From contig CAZEUZ010000035.1 in NCBI GenBank assembly GCA_964515805.1, positions 1 through 9,180 of the forward strand: DNA of 9,180 nt. Direction: 5' to 3'. Within the stretch, counting starts at the first letter, position 1. Each line of letters opens with the position of its first letter. The position numbers and the translations under genes were made by a program. Below are positions 1 to 6,939 of the stretch, in pieces. The stretch is from CAZEUZ01 sp964515805 (GTDB lineage: Bacteria; Pseudomonadota; Gammaproteobacteria; Pseudomonadales; Cellvibrionaceae). The notes beneath the pieces are model-generated. The model was not told the DNA's origin and searched no databases. It worked only from the letters and a program-made list of their open reading frames with translations.

Positions 1-162
1 CGATTGGCTAATGTCATTAGCGTTGACTTGCCAATATTGGGGCAACTCAAGACGAAGGATAAAATCAGCTGGGAAATGGTGTCGGTGGAACAGGCGCTTA
101 CTTACGCTAAAAATAAGCAGCACATACTTCAAGACATGCTAAAACAGATTGTCTATGCATAG
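1..162 (+). CDS. pxpC: C-terminal end of a KipA/PxpC-type biotin-dependent carboxyltransferase family protein (partial)
   Basis: The first 53 codons visible are open from the window edge to a TAG at 160-162, and only the C-terminus is present. The peptide runs RLANVISVDLPILGQLK, followed by a short stretch ending in VSVEQAL. This resembles the end of the KipA/YbgK family, where a conserved '(S)V-x-aDLp-LgQL-pGd' strand precedes a 'vs-eeA' helix. In the family, PxpC acts with PxpA and PxpB as an ATP-dependent 5-oxoprolinase; related domains occur in urea amidolyases. The upstream pxpA/pxpB genes lie outside the window, so the subunit assignment rests on this short tail alone. Its stop lies 11 bases from the stop of the convergent DUF3108 gene, with no visible terminator between them. 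Confidence 0.7.
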   Translation, partial: RLANVISVDLPILGQLKTKDKISWEMVSVEQALTYAKNKQHILQDMLKQIVYA

Positions 163-173
163 AGAAAGCCAGA

Positions 174-899
174 TCACATGCCCACAACATCGATACCATC
201 GACAGTAGCATTCAATAATTGTATGCGGTACTTTTCATTATCTTTTTCCCGTTGTTCCAGTTGCGCCAGCAAGTAATGCCAATCCTTAGCAAACCAGATA
301 TAAGTCGCTCGTTTATTATGATCTCTGATTCGCTCTAATTTGACAGTTCTTAATTCACCTAGCTCGGTAACCAAAATCTCTTCAGCAACGATACGAAAAC
401 GGTAATTTTTTAGTTTGTCATCATCGACTATCAGGTAATCAAATTCTGTTTTGCCATTCATCAAATCATGCTGTAATTGCAATTGATGACTCAATTTATC
501 ATAGATGAGCGTATTGTCCGGGATAGACAGCTGGACATTTGACTGCGTATCGATAATTTGTTGTGCCTGCCAATCAAAGGTCAAGTGTGTGTGACGGTTC
601 TTCCCAATACCTGTGCGGTGATACTGATAATCTAGTGGTATCAGTAATGAAGGTGTGTTTTTTGACCAAGTCAGCGTGGAGCTTTCATCGATGTCGATAA
701 AAAAAGTGTTGGTGCGAAAACTGAATATTATGTTGCTGTCATCAACGTTTTTTAATTCCCGGGTTGCTTCAATTGCAGCACCAAAATAGTAAGCCCGGTA
801 GTTGGCAGCAAAGGGCTTTACTGTATATTCAGCTATTGCTTCCGGAAAACAGAAAAATAGTACTGCCAGTGCACCAAGTAATCGGCAATTATTGTGCAT
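174..899 (-). CDS. DUF3108-type secreted/periplasmic protein
   Basis: This 241-residue protein starts at an ATG (complement of 897-899). Residues 1-23 look like a classical signal peptide: a short polar N-region with one Arg, a hydrophobic core (LLGALAVLFFCF) and an AIA cleavage site before E24. The mature part is beta-rich. It carries the pattern typical of DUF3108 proteins: an early F-x-A-x-Y..YFGAAIEA strand, a 'PLDYQYHRTGIG' segment, and a late 'RTVKLERI...YIWFAKDWHYLLAQLE' segment in which a substrate-like sheet closes. The function of the family is not established, and an envelope role is the natural inference from export. The gene is divergent from the ABC exporter, 76 bases from its likely start, and convergent with the upstream carboxyltransferase gene. 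I see no convincing Shine-Dalgarno sequence before the ATG, and no better start exists downstream without losing the signal peptide. Confidence 0.75.
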   Translation of the reverse strand: MHNNCRLLGALAVLFFCFPEAIAEYTVKPFAANYRAYYFGAAIEATRELKNVDDSNIIFSFRTNTFFIDIDESSTLTWSKNTPSLLIPLDYQYHRTGIGKNRHTHLTFDWQAQQIIDTQSNVQLSIPDNTLIYDKLSHQLQLQHDLMNGKTEFDYLIVDDDKLKNYRFRIVAEEILVTELGELRTVKLERIRDHNKRATYIWFAKDWHYLLAQLEQREKDNEKYRIQLLNATVDGIDVVGM

Positions 900-975
900 A
901 AGAAATCGTTAATTGTGTGATAACCTAAGAGGGTATCGCATCTCTACTCCAAACACTAAGAACATTTTCAACCCC

Positions 976-2757
976 ATGAAAACACATACTTCCAATCGAC
1001 TATTCAAATTACTAGGCTATAGCGCTGAACACAAGCCTGCCATTGTAGTCGCTAGCATCTATTCGGTAATCAATAAGTTTTTTGATATCTTCCCGGAAAT
1101 TCTGATCGGGATCGCAATTGATGTCGTTATCGAGCAAGAAGACAGTTTTCTGGCAAAGACAGGCATAACGGACCCAGTACAGCAGTTGATTTTATTGGCG
1201 GTGCTAACGCTGCTGGTCTGGCTGCTTGAGTCCTTGTCAGAATATTGCGCCAATGTGCGCTGGCGCAATATCGCCCAGGAAATTCAACACAAATTGAGGA
1301 TTCATGGCGTCAATCATCTACAACAACTCAGCTTAGCTTGGTACGAGCGGCAAAACTCCGGCCAGTTGTTGGCGATCTTAAACGATGACGTCAATCAGGT
1401 TGAGCGTTTTTTAAATGAAGGGTTGCACAATTTATTGCAACTGTTCGTTTCCAGCCTATTGATTGGCGCAGTGTTTTTCTATTTTTCGCCAATAGTAGCC
1501 TGCCTGGCAATCTTACCGATTCCGATTATTTTAATGGGTGGATTTAAACTGCGGGCGCCACTAACAGGTCATTACGCCAAAGTCAGATCCATGGCGGCGC
1601 AGTTGGGTGGATATCTCTCAGGCGTTATTCAAGGGGTTATTACCATTAGAGCGTCGGTGGCGGAAAAAGCCTGCGTAGCTAAAGTGGAACAGGCCAGCCA
1701 GAGCTATATCAGTGCAAATCAAAAAGCCATTAAATTGAGCTCCGCATTTGTTCCCATCATCCGTATGGCCGTCTTAGCCGGTTTTTTAGTAACACTGGTG
1801 ATAGGCGGGTTGCAAACCTTGGAGGGCGATATGTCGCCGGCGGTATTTACCGTATTGGTATTTTTGACCCAGCGGCTGTTATGGCCCTTCACTCGCTTCG
1901 GTGATTTACTGGACTTATACGAGCGTTCGATGGCATCCGCCAAAAGAGTATTCGATTTAATCGATCATCCACTCGAGGTGCAAAATACCGAGCAACCCGT
2001 AGCTATGCCTACTCTGCAAACAGGCATTATATTCGATAAGGTCTGTTTCGGTTATGCGCCGAAATCACCGGTATTAAACAATTTCAACTTGCATATTAAA
2101 TCCGGTGAATTTATCGGTATTGTCGGCCCTACAGGCTCGGGTAAAAGTACTCTAATGAAACTGTTATTGCGGTTTTACGATGTCAACTCCGGCTCCATTA
2201 ACATTGACAATCATGCCATTCAAGCTATCGACATGGCGGAATTGCGCAGATCGATTGGTTATGTCGGTCAGGACAGTTTCTTGCTGGACGCGTCAATACG
2301 CGACAATTTATTGATGGGAAAAACACAGGTATCCGACAAAGCCATTGAGAAAGCGCTGTTTATGGCCAACGCCGCTGAATTTGTATCCCAGTTGCCGCAG
2401 GGTTTGGATACACTAGTCGGCGAACGCGGGCAGACATTATCTGGAGGTCAACGCCAACGACTGACCATCGCGCGCGGCATTTTGAATAACCCGCCGATTT
2501 TGATCTTCGATGAGGCCACCTCAGCAGTGGATAATGAAACAGAAGAAGCTATTCAACGATCTATTCGCCAATTGGCTAAAGATCACACTATGCTAGTGAT
2601 CGCGCACCGATTGTCTACTATTCGTCACGCAAATCGAATCGTCGTGTTGGAGAAAGGGCATGTGACACAAATTGGCTCCCATGAAACGCTGTCGGCACAG
2701 AGTGGCTTGTACCAACGCCTGTGGAAACTGCAGACGGGGGAAACCGATGCAGGCTAA
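976..2757 (+). CDS. ABC exporter half-transporter (MsbA/ABCB-like permease fused to ATPase)
   Basis: The 593-residue protein fuses a six-helix type I exporter membrane domain (about residues 20-310) to a C-terminal nucleotide-binding domain (about 345-585). All ATPase motifs are intact: Walker A GPTGSGKS at 384-391, Q-loop Q432, signature LSGGQ at 488-492, Walker B ILIFDE with D512/E513, a D-loop SAVD, and switch histidine H544. It therefore looks competent for ATP hydrolysis as a homodimer in the inner membrane. The substrate cannot be read from the sequence; lipid, peptide or drug export are all possible. I chose ATG 976 (MKTHTSNRLFKLLGY) because the start of the family's first cytoplasmic helix fits there. 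An in-frame TTG at 913 would add 21 residues of unremarkable sequence. No strong ribosome site precedes either start. The 3' end overlaps the DUF3429 gene by 11 bases, so the two are probably co-transcribed. Confidence 0.9.
   Translation: MKTHTSNRLFKLLGYSAEHKPAIVVASIYSVINKFFDIFPEILIGIAIDVVIEQEDSFLAKTGITDPVQQLILLAVLTLLVWLLESLSEYCANVRWRNIAQEIQHKLRIHGVNHLQQLSLAWYERQNSGQLLAILNDDVNQVERFLNEGLHNLLQLFVSSLLIGAVFFYFSPIVACLAILPIPIILMGGFKLRAPLTGHYAKVRSMAAQLGGYLSGVIQGVITIRASVAEKACVAKVEQASQSYISANQKAIKLSSAFVPIIRMAVLAGFLVTLVIGGLQTLEGDMSPAVFTVLVFLTQRLLWPFTRFGDLLDLYERSMASAKRVFDLIDHPLEVQNTEQPVAMPTLQTGIIFDKVCFGYAPKSPVLNNFNLHIKSGEFIGIVGPTGSGKSTLMKLLLRFYDVNSGSINIDNHAIQAIDMAELRRSIGYVGQDSFLLDASIRDNLLMGKTQVSDKAIEKALFMANAAEFVSQLPQGLDTLVGERGQTLSGGQRQRLTIARGILNNPPILIFDEATSAVDNETEEAIQRSIRQLAKDHTMLVIAHRLSTIRHANRIVVLEKGHVTQIGSHETLSAQSGLYQRLWKLQTGETDAG
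1242..1271. repeat. Perfect 11-bp inverted repeat inside the ABC exporter gene
   Basis: The arms ATATTGCGCCA (1242-1252) and TGGCGCAATAT (1261-1271) are exact reverse complements, separated by 8 bases. In the mRNA this would make a stable hairpin. It lies in coding sequence for the segment YCANVRWRNIA, which is part of a normal exporter helix, so it may be a coincidence of codon choice. Confidence 0.6.
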
Positions 2758-3187
2758 CAATCATCAGCTACTTATCACCAATTACATGTATGCGGGTTTA
2801 CTGCCTTTCTTTTCGGGAGCTTTCGGGCCGTGGGTTTTTGCGGAATCAGAATTACTAATAAGCCGGTGGTTTTTATTTTACTCATCTCTAATTTTAGTTT
2901 TTTTAGCGGGCATACTGTGGGCAATAGCGATTTTTCATCGTCAATCCAAATCAACCCGTCATATCCATGCCGCGATTGCCTTTTCTCTATGGCCCCTAAT
3001 TGCTTATTTACTACCCGAAATTTATGCAACGGCACTGATGATAATGGGATTTTTACTGTTACTTTTTTGGGAGAAGTGCTTTATTAACTCAAACTACGCC
3101 GATTGGTACCAAAAATTGCGGCATAAAATTACCTTCATCGTTATCGCTTGCCACATGCTGGTTATTTTTAACTTAATCAGAAAATGA
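2747..3187 (+). CDS. DUF3429 small integral membrane protein
   Basis: This 146-residue, very hydrophobic protein has about five predicted membrane segments: roughly residues 14-31, 42-63, 75-90, 93-108 and 125-143. The start YAGLLPFFSGAFG, the motif FLAGILWA (52-59), the central SLWPLIAYLLP and the late WYQKLRHKIT match the layout of DUF3429 proteins, where 'YaGLLPF', 'FLgGIhWg' and 'WYrrLR' recur. The function of that family is unknown. ATG 2747 is preferred because it has a good ribosome site, GGGGGA at 2736-2741, five bases upstream. The frame is open further upstream only by running inside the exporter gene. The start overlaps the last 11 bases of the ABC exporter, which suggests translational coupling and possibly a shared task in the membrane. 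No terminator is evident after the stop. Confidence 0.75.
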   Translation: MQANNHQLLITNYMYAGLLPFFSGAFGPWVFAESELLISRWFLFYSSLILVFLAGILWAIAIFHRQSKSTRHIHAAIAFSLWPLIAYLLPEIYATALMIMGFLLLLFWEKCFINSNYADWYQKLRHKITFIVIACHMLVIFNLIRK

Positions 3188-3257
3188 ACCAGTCACCATC
3201 TCAGCTAAGTTAGGGCATCAATAAAAACATACACGCTCGTGAATTCGGCTTGCAAGT

Positions 3258-3277
3258 TCAATCGGCGGGTCGATTGA
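3258..3277. repeat. Small dyad in the DUF3429-mtaD intergenic region
   Basis: TCAATCG (3258-3264) and CGATTGA (3271-3277) form a 7-bp perfect inverted repeat around GCGGGT. No T-run follows on either strand, so it does not look like an intrinsic terminator. A protein-binding site or chance are the alternatives. The rest of 3188-3330 shows nothing recognisable. Confidence 0.35.
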
Positions 3278-3331
3278 TGAAAACACCTGATTTGGTATTT
3301 TATTCGGAAATTAAGAGTGTTTTTTAATTGT

Positions 3332-3360
3332 TTGGCTAGCATCTATTGACAATTTATACT
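3332..3360 (+). promoter_or_regulatory. Candidate sigma-70 promoter for the mtaD-ubiG-mupP-yciK operon
   Basis: TTGGCT (3332-3337) and TATACT (3355-3360) are separated by 17 bases. The -10 box matches the consensus at five of six positions and the -35 box at three. This would start transcription near 3367, giving a leader of about 30 bases before ATG 3398. A perfect TTGACA also occurs at 3346-3351, but nothing good lies at the right distance downstream of it. Confidence 0.4.
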
Positions 3361-3397
3361 CTCTCTTCAAGATGGTAATAAATACAGGACAATAAAT

Positions 3398-4723
3398 ATG
3401 CAACCGGTTGATCTAATTATAGAAGCTGAATGGATTATCCCGATAGTGCCTCCCAATGTGGTGCTTAAGGGTCATGCCGTTGCAGTTAATGAAGGCAAGA
3501 TAGTCGCATTGGCTCCCAGCTCCGAAATAAACAGCCGTTTTCAAGCCAAGCAGAGACTTATCCTCGATAAACACATACTGACACCCGGATTAATCAATTC
3601 CCATGGCCATATCGCTATGAGCTTACTCCGAGGTCATGCCGACGATTTGCCTCTGCAGCGCTGGCTGGAAGAATACATTTGGCCGACAGAGACGAAATAT
3701 GTCAACGATCAGTTTGTCGAGGTAGGCGCCGAGCTGGCTATTGCCGAAATGATTCGCAGCGGCACCACCTGCTTTTCGGATATGTATTTTTTCCCCGATC
3801 AAACGGCAAATGTCGCGCGACAATCACAAATACGTTGTCAAATTGCTTTCCCTATCTTGGAATTTCCCAGCCCATGGGCTGCTGATGCCGACAGTTATAT
3901 CAGTAAAGGGCTAGCTCTCTACGATAATTACCGTAGAGAGCCTCTGATAGATATTTGCTTTGGCCCACACGCCCCTTACACTGTCAGTGACGAAACGTTC
4001 AAACGAATTGCACCATTGGCGATAGAACTGCAGGCGAACATACAGGTGCACTTGCATGAGACGGCCAACGAAATCAACCAGTCTATAAAAGACTACGGTT
4101 GCCGTCCGTTACAGCGATTAGCTAACTTGGACATACTGACACCACAGACTCAGTGTGTGCATATGACTCAAATCAATCGTGAGGACATTGACTTATTGAC
4201 GGAAAATGGATGTCATGTGGTGCATTGCCCAGAATCTAATTTAAAGTTGGCCAGCGGCTTTTGTCCAGTCACTCAGTTGATAGATGCCGGAGTGAATGTC
4301 GCTATCGGTACCGATAGCTGCGCAAGTAATAACAATCTGGATCTCTTTGGCGAACTACATACTGCATCGTTGTTAGGAAAGGCTGTTGCTGAAGATGCCG
4401 CAGCACTAAACAGCCATCAAACATTAGCTATGGCCACTATCCAAGGCGCCAAGGCGCTGAATATCGATGAACAAGTGGGCAGCTTAGAAGTCGGTAAGGC
4501 GGCGGATATAATCGCTATTGCCATTGACGATTTGGAGCAGACACCTTTATATGACCCAGCATCTACGTTAGTGTATACCCACAATGGTCATCGCGTTACT
4601 CACAGTTGGGTACAAGGAAAACCACTCATGTTAGATCGGCAATTGTTAACAGTGAACAGAGAAGAAATCATGCTTAAAGTTGACTTCTGGCAGAAAAAAT
4701 TACGGAACAAAAATGATGGATAA
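3398..4723 (+). CDS. mtaD: 5-methylthioadenosine/S-adenosylhomocysteine deaminase (TRZ/ATZ family amidohydrolase)
   Basis: This 441-residue metal-dependent hydrolase of the amidohydrolase superfamily is predicted to deaminate 5'-methylthioadenosine and/or S-adenosylhomocysteine to the inosine forms in the cytoplasm. The usual metal and catalytic positions are visible: H69-x-H71 in NSHGHIAMSL, H218 and E221 in VHLHET, H255 in CVHMTQ, and D306 in the GTDSCASNNNLD loop. The HCPESNLKLASGF segment and the C-terminal 'GSLEVGKAADIIAI' strand are also characteristic. A ribosome site AGGA at 3386-3389 sits eight bases before ATG 3398. In P. aeruginosa the equivalent gene (PA3170) was characterised as an MTA deaminase and likewise precedes ubiG. 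The active-site loop here reads GTDSCASNN where GTDGAASNN is common, a mild departure. Related cytosine, guanine or 8-oxoguanine deaminases are the main alternatives, but the context argues for MTA/SAH. The gene overlaps ubiG by 11 bases. Confidence 0.85.
   Translation: MQPVDLIIEAEWIIPIVPPNVVLKGHAVAVNEGKIVALAPSSEINSRFQAKQRLILDKHILTPGLINSHGHIAMSLLRGHADDLPLQRWLEEYIWPTETKYVNDQFVEVGAELAIAEMIRSGTTCFSDMYFFPDQTANVARQSQIRCQIAFPILEFPSPWAADADSYISKGLALYDNYRREPLIDICFGPHAPYTVSDETFKRIAPLAIELQANIQVHLHETANEINQSIKDYGCRPLQRLANLDILTPQTQCVHMTQINREDIDLLTENGCHVVHCPESNLKLASGFCPVTQLIDAGVNVAIGTDSCASNNNLDLFGELHTASLLGKAVAEDAAALNSHQTLAMATIQGAKALNIDEQVGSLEVGKAADIIAIAIDDLEQTPLYDPASTLVYTHNGHRVTHSWVQGKPLMLDRQLLTVNREEIMLKVDFWQKKLRNKNDG
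3868..3881. repeat. 14-bp perfect palindrome in mtaD
   Basis: CAGCCCATGGGCTG is its own reverse complement with no spacer. It lies in the coding sequence 46 bases after another perfect palindrome, TGTCGCGCGACA (3811-3822), and 33 bases before the hairpin at 3914-3941. No function is known. Confidence 0.55.
3914..3941. repeat. Perfect 10-bp hairpin in mtaD
   Basis: GCTCTCTACG (3914-3923) and CGTAGAGAGC (3932-3941) are exact reverse complements around an 8-base loop (3924-3931). It encodes ALYDNYRRE, a surface-like helix of the deaminase. It is not followed by a T-run, so it is not an intrinsic terminator. Confidence 0.6.
4301..4318. repeat. 18-bp perfect palindrome over the catalytic Asp codon of mtaD
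   Basis: GCTATCGGTACCGATAGC is a spacerless perfect palindrome. It covers codons A-I-G-T-D-S of the active-site loop, including metal-ligand D306. The AGC codon for S307, at a position more often glycine in the family, supplies its last three bases. Confidence 0.65.
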
Positions 4724-5417
4724 TGTCGATGCAGCTGAAATTGCTAAGTTTGAAGCTCTAGCCAGACGGTGGTGGGATAAAAATAGTGAGTTTAAACCAT
4801 TACATGACATCAATCCGTTGCGCAGTAATTTTATTGATAGCTGTTCGCCAGTAGCCGAGAAAAAATTGCTCGATGCCGGTTGTGGCGGCGGTATTCTCTG
4901 CGAATCCATGACCCAACGAGGCGCTATAGTTACTGGTATCGACATGGGTGAGACACCATTAGCCGTTGCTAAACTTCATGGTTTGGAAAGTCAGTTGACA
5001 ATTGATTATCGGCGCACTACTGCCGAAACATTGGCCGAAGAGCAACCCGCCCACTACGATATTGTCACCTGTCTGGAAATGCTGGAGCATGTTCCCGACC
5101 CTAGCTCGGTAGTTAAAGCCTGTGCCGATCTGGCCAAACCGGGTGGTGATTTGTATTTTTCTACCATTAACCGCAACCCAAAATCTTATCTATTCGCCAT
5201 TATTGGCGCTGAATACATACTCGAATTATTACCGAAAGGCACGCATGACTATGAAAAGTTCATTAAGCCCTCGGAACTTTCTCAGTGGCTGCGTGACGCT
5301 CAACTTGAATTGCAAGAAAGTACCGGTATGACTTATAACCCTTTCACCAAAAAATACCGGCTCAATTCTAAAGACGTCAGCGTTAACTATTTAATTCACG
5401 CCAAAAAGCCGTTGTGA
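4713..5417 (+). CDS. ubiG: Ubiquinone biosynthesis O-methyltransferase UbiG
   Basis: This 234-residue class I SAM-dependent methyltransferase is predicted to perform the two O-methylation steps of ubiquinone synthesis, at the inner-membrane face. The N-terminus NVDAAEIAKFEALARRWWD is diagnostic of UbiG. SAM motif I LLDAGCGGG is at 52-60, the EMLEHVPDP motif begins at residue 122, and the later KPGGDLYFSTINRNPKSY and GTHDYEKFIKPSEL blocks are also UbiG-specific. Two adjacent ATGs (4713 and 4716) are possible starts. I give 4713 because GGA at 4704-4706 lies six bases upstream, but 4716 would differ by only one residue. The length is close to the 240 residues of the E. coli enzyme. The start lies inside the end of mtaD (11-base overlap), so translation is probably coupled. 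Each UbiG turnover yields SAH, which the upstream gene product may remove. Confidence 0.95.
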   Translation: MMDNVDAAEIAKFEALARRWWDKNSEFKPLHDINPLRSNFIDSCSPVAEKKLLDAGCGGGILCESMTQRGAIVTGIDMGETPLAVAKLHGLESQLTIDYRRTTAETLAEEQPAHYDIVTCLEMLEHVPDPSSVVKACADLAKPGGDLYFSTINRNPKSYLFAIIGAEYILELLPKGTHDYEKFIKPSELSQWLRDAQLELQESTGMTYNPFTKKYRLNSKDVSVNYLIHAKKPL

Positions 5418-5470
5418 TTAACACACATTAAGCAGCATGTCATTGAACTGCCATATCACATTATAAACCA

Positions 5471-6148
5471 ATGCCTGTAAAAGCGGTTTTCTTTGATCTC
5501 GATGGTACATTGGTGGATACTGCGCCAGATTTTGTCGTTACCGCTAATCAGCTCATTGTCGAAAACCAGCTCCCCGCTATCGATGAAAACACCATTCGTA
5601 ATACTGTTTCCGATGGTTCCCGAGCACTAGTGAAGCTCATTTTTGATATGGACGAGCATCATACAGATTTTGAATCACATCGTCAGCGTCTATTGACAAT
5701 TTATGGCAACCACATGGGTAATCACTGTCAATTGTTTCCCAGCATCGGGAAACTGCTAAAAAAACTGAAACAACAGAAGCTACCCTGGGGAATCATCACT
5801 AATAAACCGCTACGTTTTGCCGAGCCGTTAATAGAAATGTTAAATTTGCGCGACGAAGCCAAGCTACTACTTTGCCCCGACCACGTCAGTAGACCCAAAC
5901 CGGATCCCGAGTCAATCTATCTCGCGTGTCGGCATATCGGTTGTAATGTTGATGAAATAATGTATATCGGCGATCACTATCGCGATATTGTTTGCGGCAA
6001 CAGCGCAGGCAGTACAACTGTTGCCGTCGCCTACGGCTACATCAAACCGGATGATAATATTCAACAATGGCAAGCCGATTATATAGCTGACACCGTTGAC
6101 GATATTTGGCCAATTATTCAAAAAATAGAGGAACAGCACGGGCAATGA
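5471..6148 (+). CDS. mupP: N-acetylmuramic acid 6-phosphate phosphatase MupP (HAD family)
   Basis: This 225-residue HAD phosphatase has all four motifs: DLDGT with nucleophile D9 and acid/base D11, motif II T110 in IITNKP, motif III K143 in RPKPDP, and motif IV GDHYRD with D168 and D172. A helical cap domain follows motif I. By sequence alone it resembles phosphoglycolate phosphatase (Gph), which such genes are often called. The position between ubiG and yciK is that of mupP in Pseudomonas. There the enzyme removes phosphate from MurNAc-6-P in the AmgK/MurU branch of peptidoglycan recycling, a route that bypasses de novo UDP-MurNAc synthesis and affects fosfomycin sensitivity. The start is the only ATG that keeps motif I, and no obvious ribosome site precedes it. 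A 53-base gap separates it from ubiG, with no convincing promoter. The stop overlaps the yciK start as ATGA. Confidence 0.82.
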   Translation: MPVKAVFFDLDGTLVDTAPDFVVTANQLIVENQLPAIDENTIRNTVSDGSRALVKLIFDMDEHHTDFESHRQRLLTIYGNHMGNHCQLFPSIGKLLKKLKQQKLPWGIITNKPLRFAEPLIEMLNLRDEAKLLLCPDHVSRPKPDPESIYLACRHIGCNVDEIMYIGDHYRDIVCGNSAGSTTVAVAYGYIKPDDNIQQWQADYIADTVDDIWPIIQKIEEQHGQ

Positions 6149-6939
6149 CAGACTTTTATATTAGAGAGACTGCCGACAATCAGAAAAAAGTGTTTGATAG
6201 AAAATATGCGCCGGCAACAACACTGCTACAGAACCGTATTGTCGCCGTTACCGGAGCGGGTGACGGCATTGGCAAAACAGTGGCTAAGACTTATGCCGAA
6301 TACGGTGCAACCGTTATTCTGATAGGACGAACCAGCAGCAAATTAGAAAGTGTCTACGACGAGATTGAAGCGGCAGGTCTTCCACAAGCAGCCATTTACA
6401 CCATTGATTTTAACAGCGCCGTCGAGAAAAATTACCAGGACATGGCGGAGGCATTTGATCAAGAATTCGGCCACCTCGATGGTATCGTTTACAATGCCGC
6501 AATATTGGGGCAACGCACATCATTGCGTAACTATTCAGTAGACACTTGGCAGTCCGTTTTTCAAGTGAATGTCACTGCGCCGTTCACCATGACTAAAGTT
6601 TTGCTGCCACTTTTACAAAAGAGCGATAATGCCTCACTAATCTTTACCGGCTCCACTGTCGCTTATAACGGACGGGCTTATTGGGGAGCCTATGCCGCCT
6701 CCAAAGCAGCTGTTGAGAATGTAATGCAAATACTGGCCGATGAGCTGGACGAAACCTCGACCATCCGCAGCAACAGTATTAACCCCGGGGCAACACGAAC
6801 GTCGATGCGCACCGCAGCCTATCCCGGTGAAAATCCCGATACCGTTAAATTGCCCAGTGAACTGATGCCGCTCTATCTGTATCTGATGGGAACAGACAGT
6901 ATTGGCAGCAACGGCCGACAGTTCATTGTTTCAGCTTAG
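6145..6939 (+). CDS. yciK: YciK-family short-chain dehydrogenase/reductase
   Basis: This 264-residue classical SDR has a Rossmann cofactor motif TGAGDGIG (residues 36-43), where TGASDGIG is more usual. It also has the N-A-A-I motif after strand 4, N142, and the catalytic triad S170, Y183 and K187 in the normal spacing (YAASK). The blocks INPGATRTSMRTAAYPGENP and ELMPLYLYLMG match E. coli YciK closely. The physiological substrate of YciK is not established. The N-terminus is about ten residues longer than in E. coli. ATG 6145 is chosen because it forms an ATGA overlap with the mupP stop, with AGAGGAA (6127-6133) upstream at a slightly long spacing of 11 bases. It is the last gene of the operon. 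Its last 17 bases overlap, tail to tail, the end of the convergent tgpA. Confidence 0.88.
   Translation: MTDFYIRETADNQKKVFDRKYAPATTLLQNRIVAVTGAGDGIGKTVAKTYAEYGATVILIGRTSSKLESVYDEIEAAGLPQAAIYTIDFNSAVEKNYQDMAEAFDQEFGHLDGIVYNAAILGQRTSLRNYSVDTWQSVFQVNVTAPFTMTKVLLPLLQKSDNASLIFTGSTVAYNGRAYWGAYAASKAAVENVMQILADELDETSTIRSNSINPGATRTSMRTAAYPGENPDTVKLPSELMPLYLYLMGTDSIGSNGRQFIVSA

Noticed and set aside
913..975. TTG start at 913 that would extend the ABC exporter by 21 residues
   Set aside because: It has no ribosome site, the added residues look non-coding, and the family N-terminus fits ATG 976.
2581..2601. Dyad around the H-loop codons of the exporter (GATC..ACTA/TAGT..GATC)
   Set aside because: It has a 2-base bulge and short arms, and lies in strongly conserved protein sequence.
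3346..3351. Perfect TTGACA -35 box upstream of mtaD
   Set aside because: No acceptable -10 lies 16-18 bases downstream; the TAATAA further on would need a spacer of about 24 bases.
4381..4415. GGCTGTT/AACAGCC inverted repeat in mtaD
   Set aside because: It has an asymmetric internal loop and short arms and lies inside coding sequence; it is not distinguishable from chance.
5439..5467. TATAAA just before mupP as a promoter -10
   Set aside because: It lies three bases from the start codon and has no -35 box at the proper distance.
6244..6267. Hairpin GCCGTTACC/GGTGACGGC in yciK
   Set aside because: It has one G-U pair and encodes the glycine-rich cofactor motif, so codon constraint is the simpler explanation.
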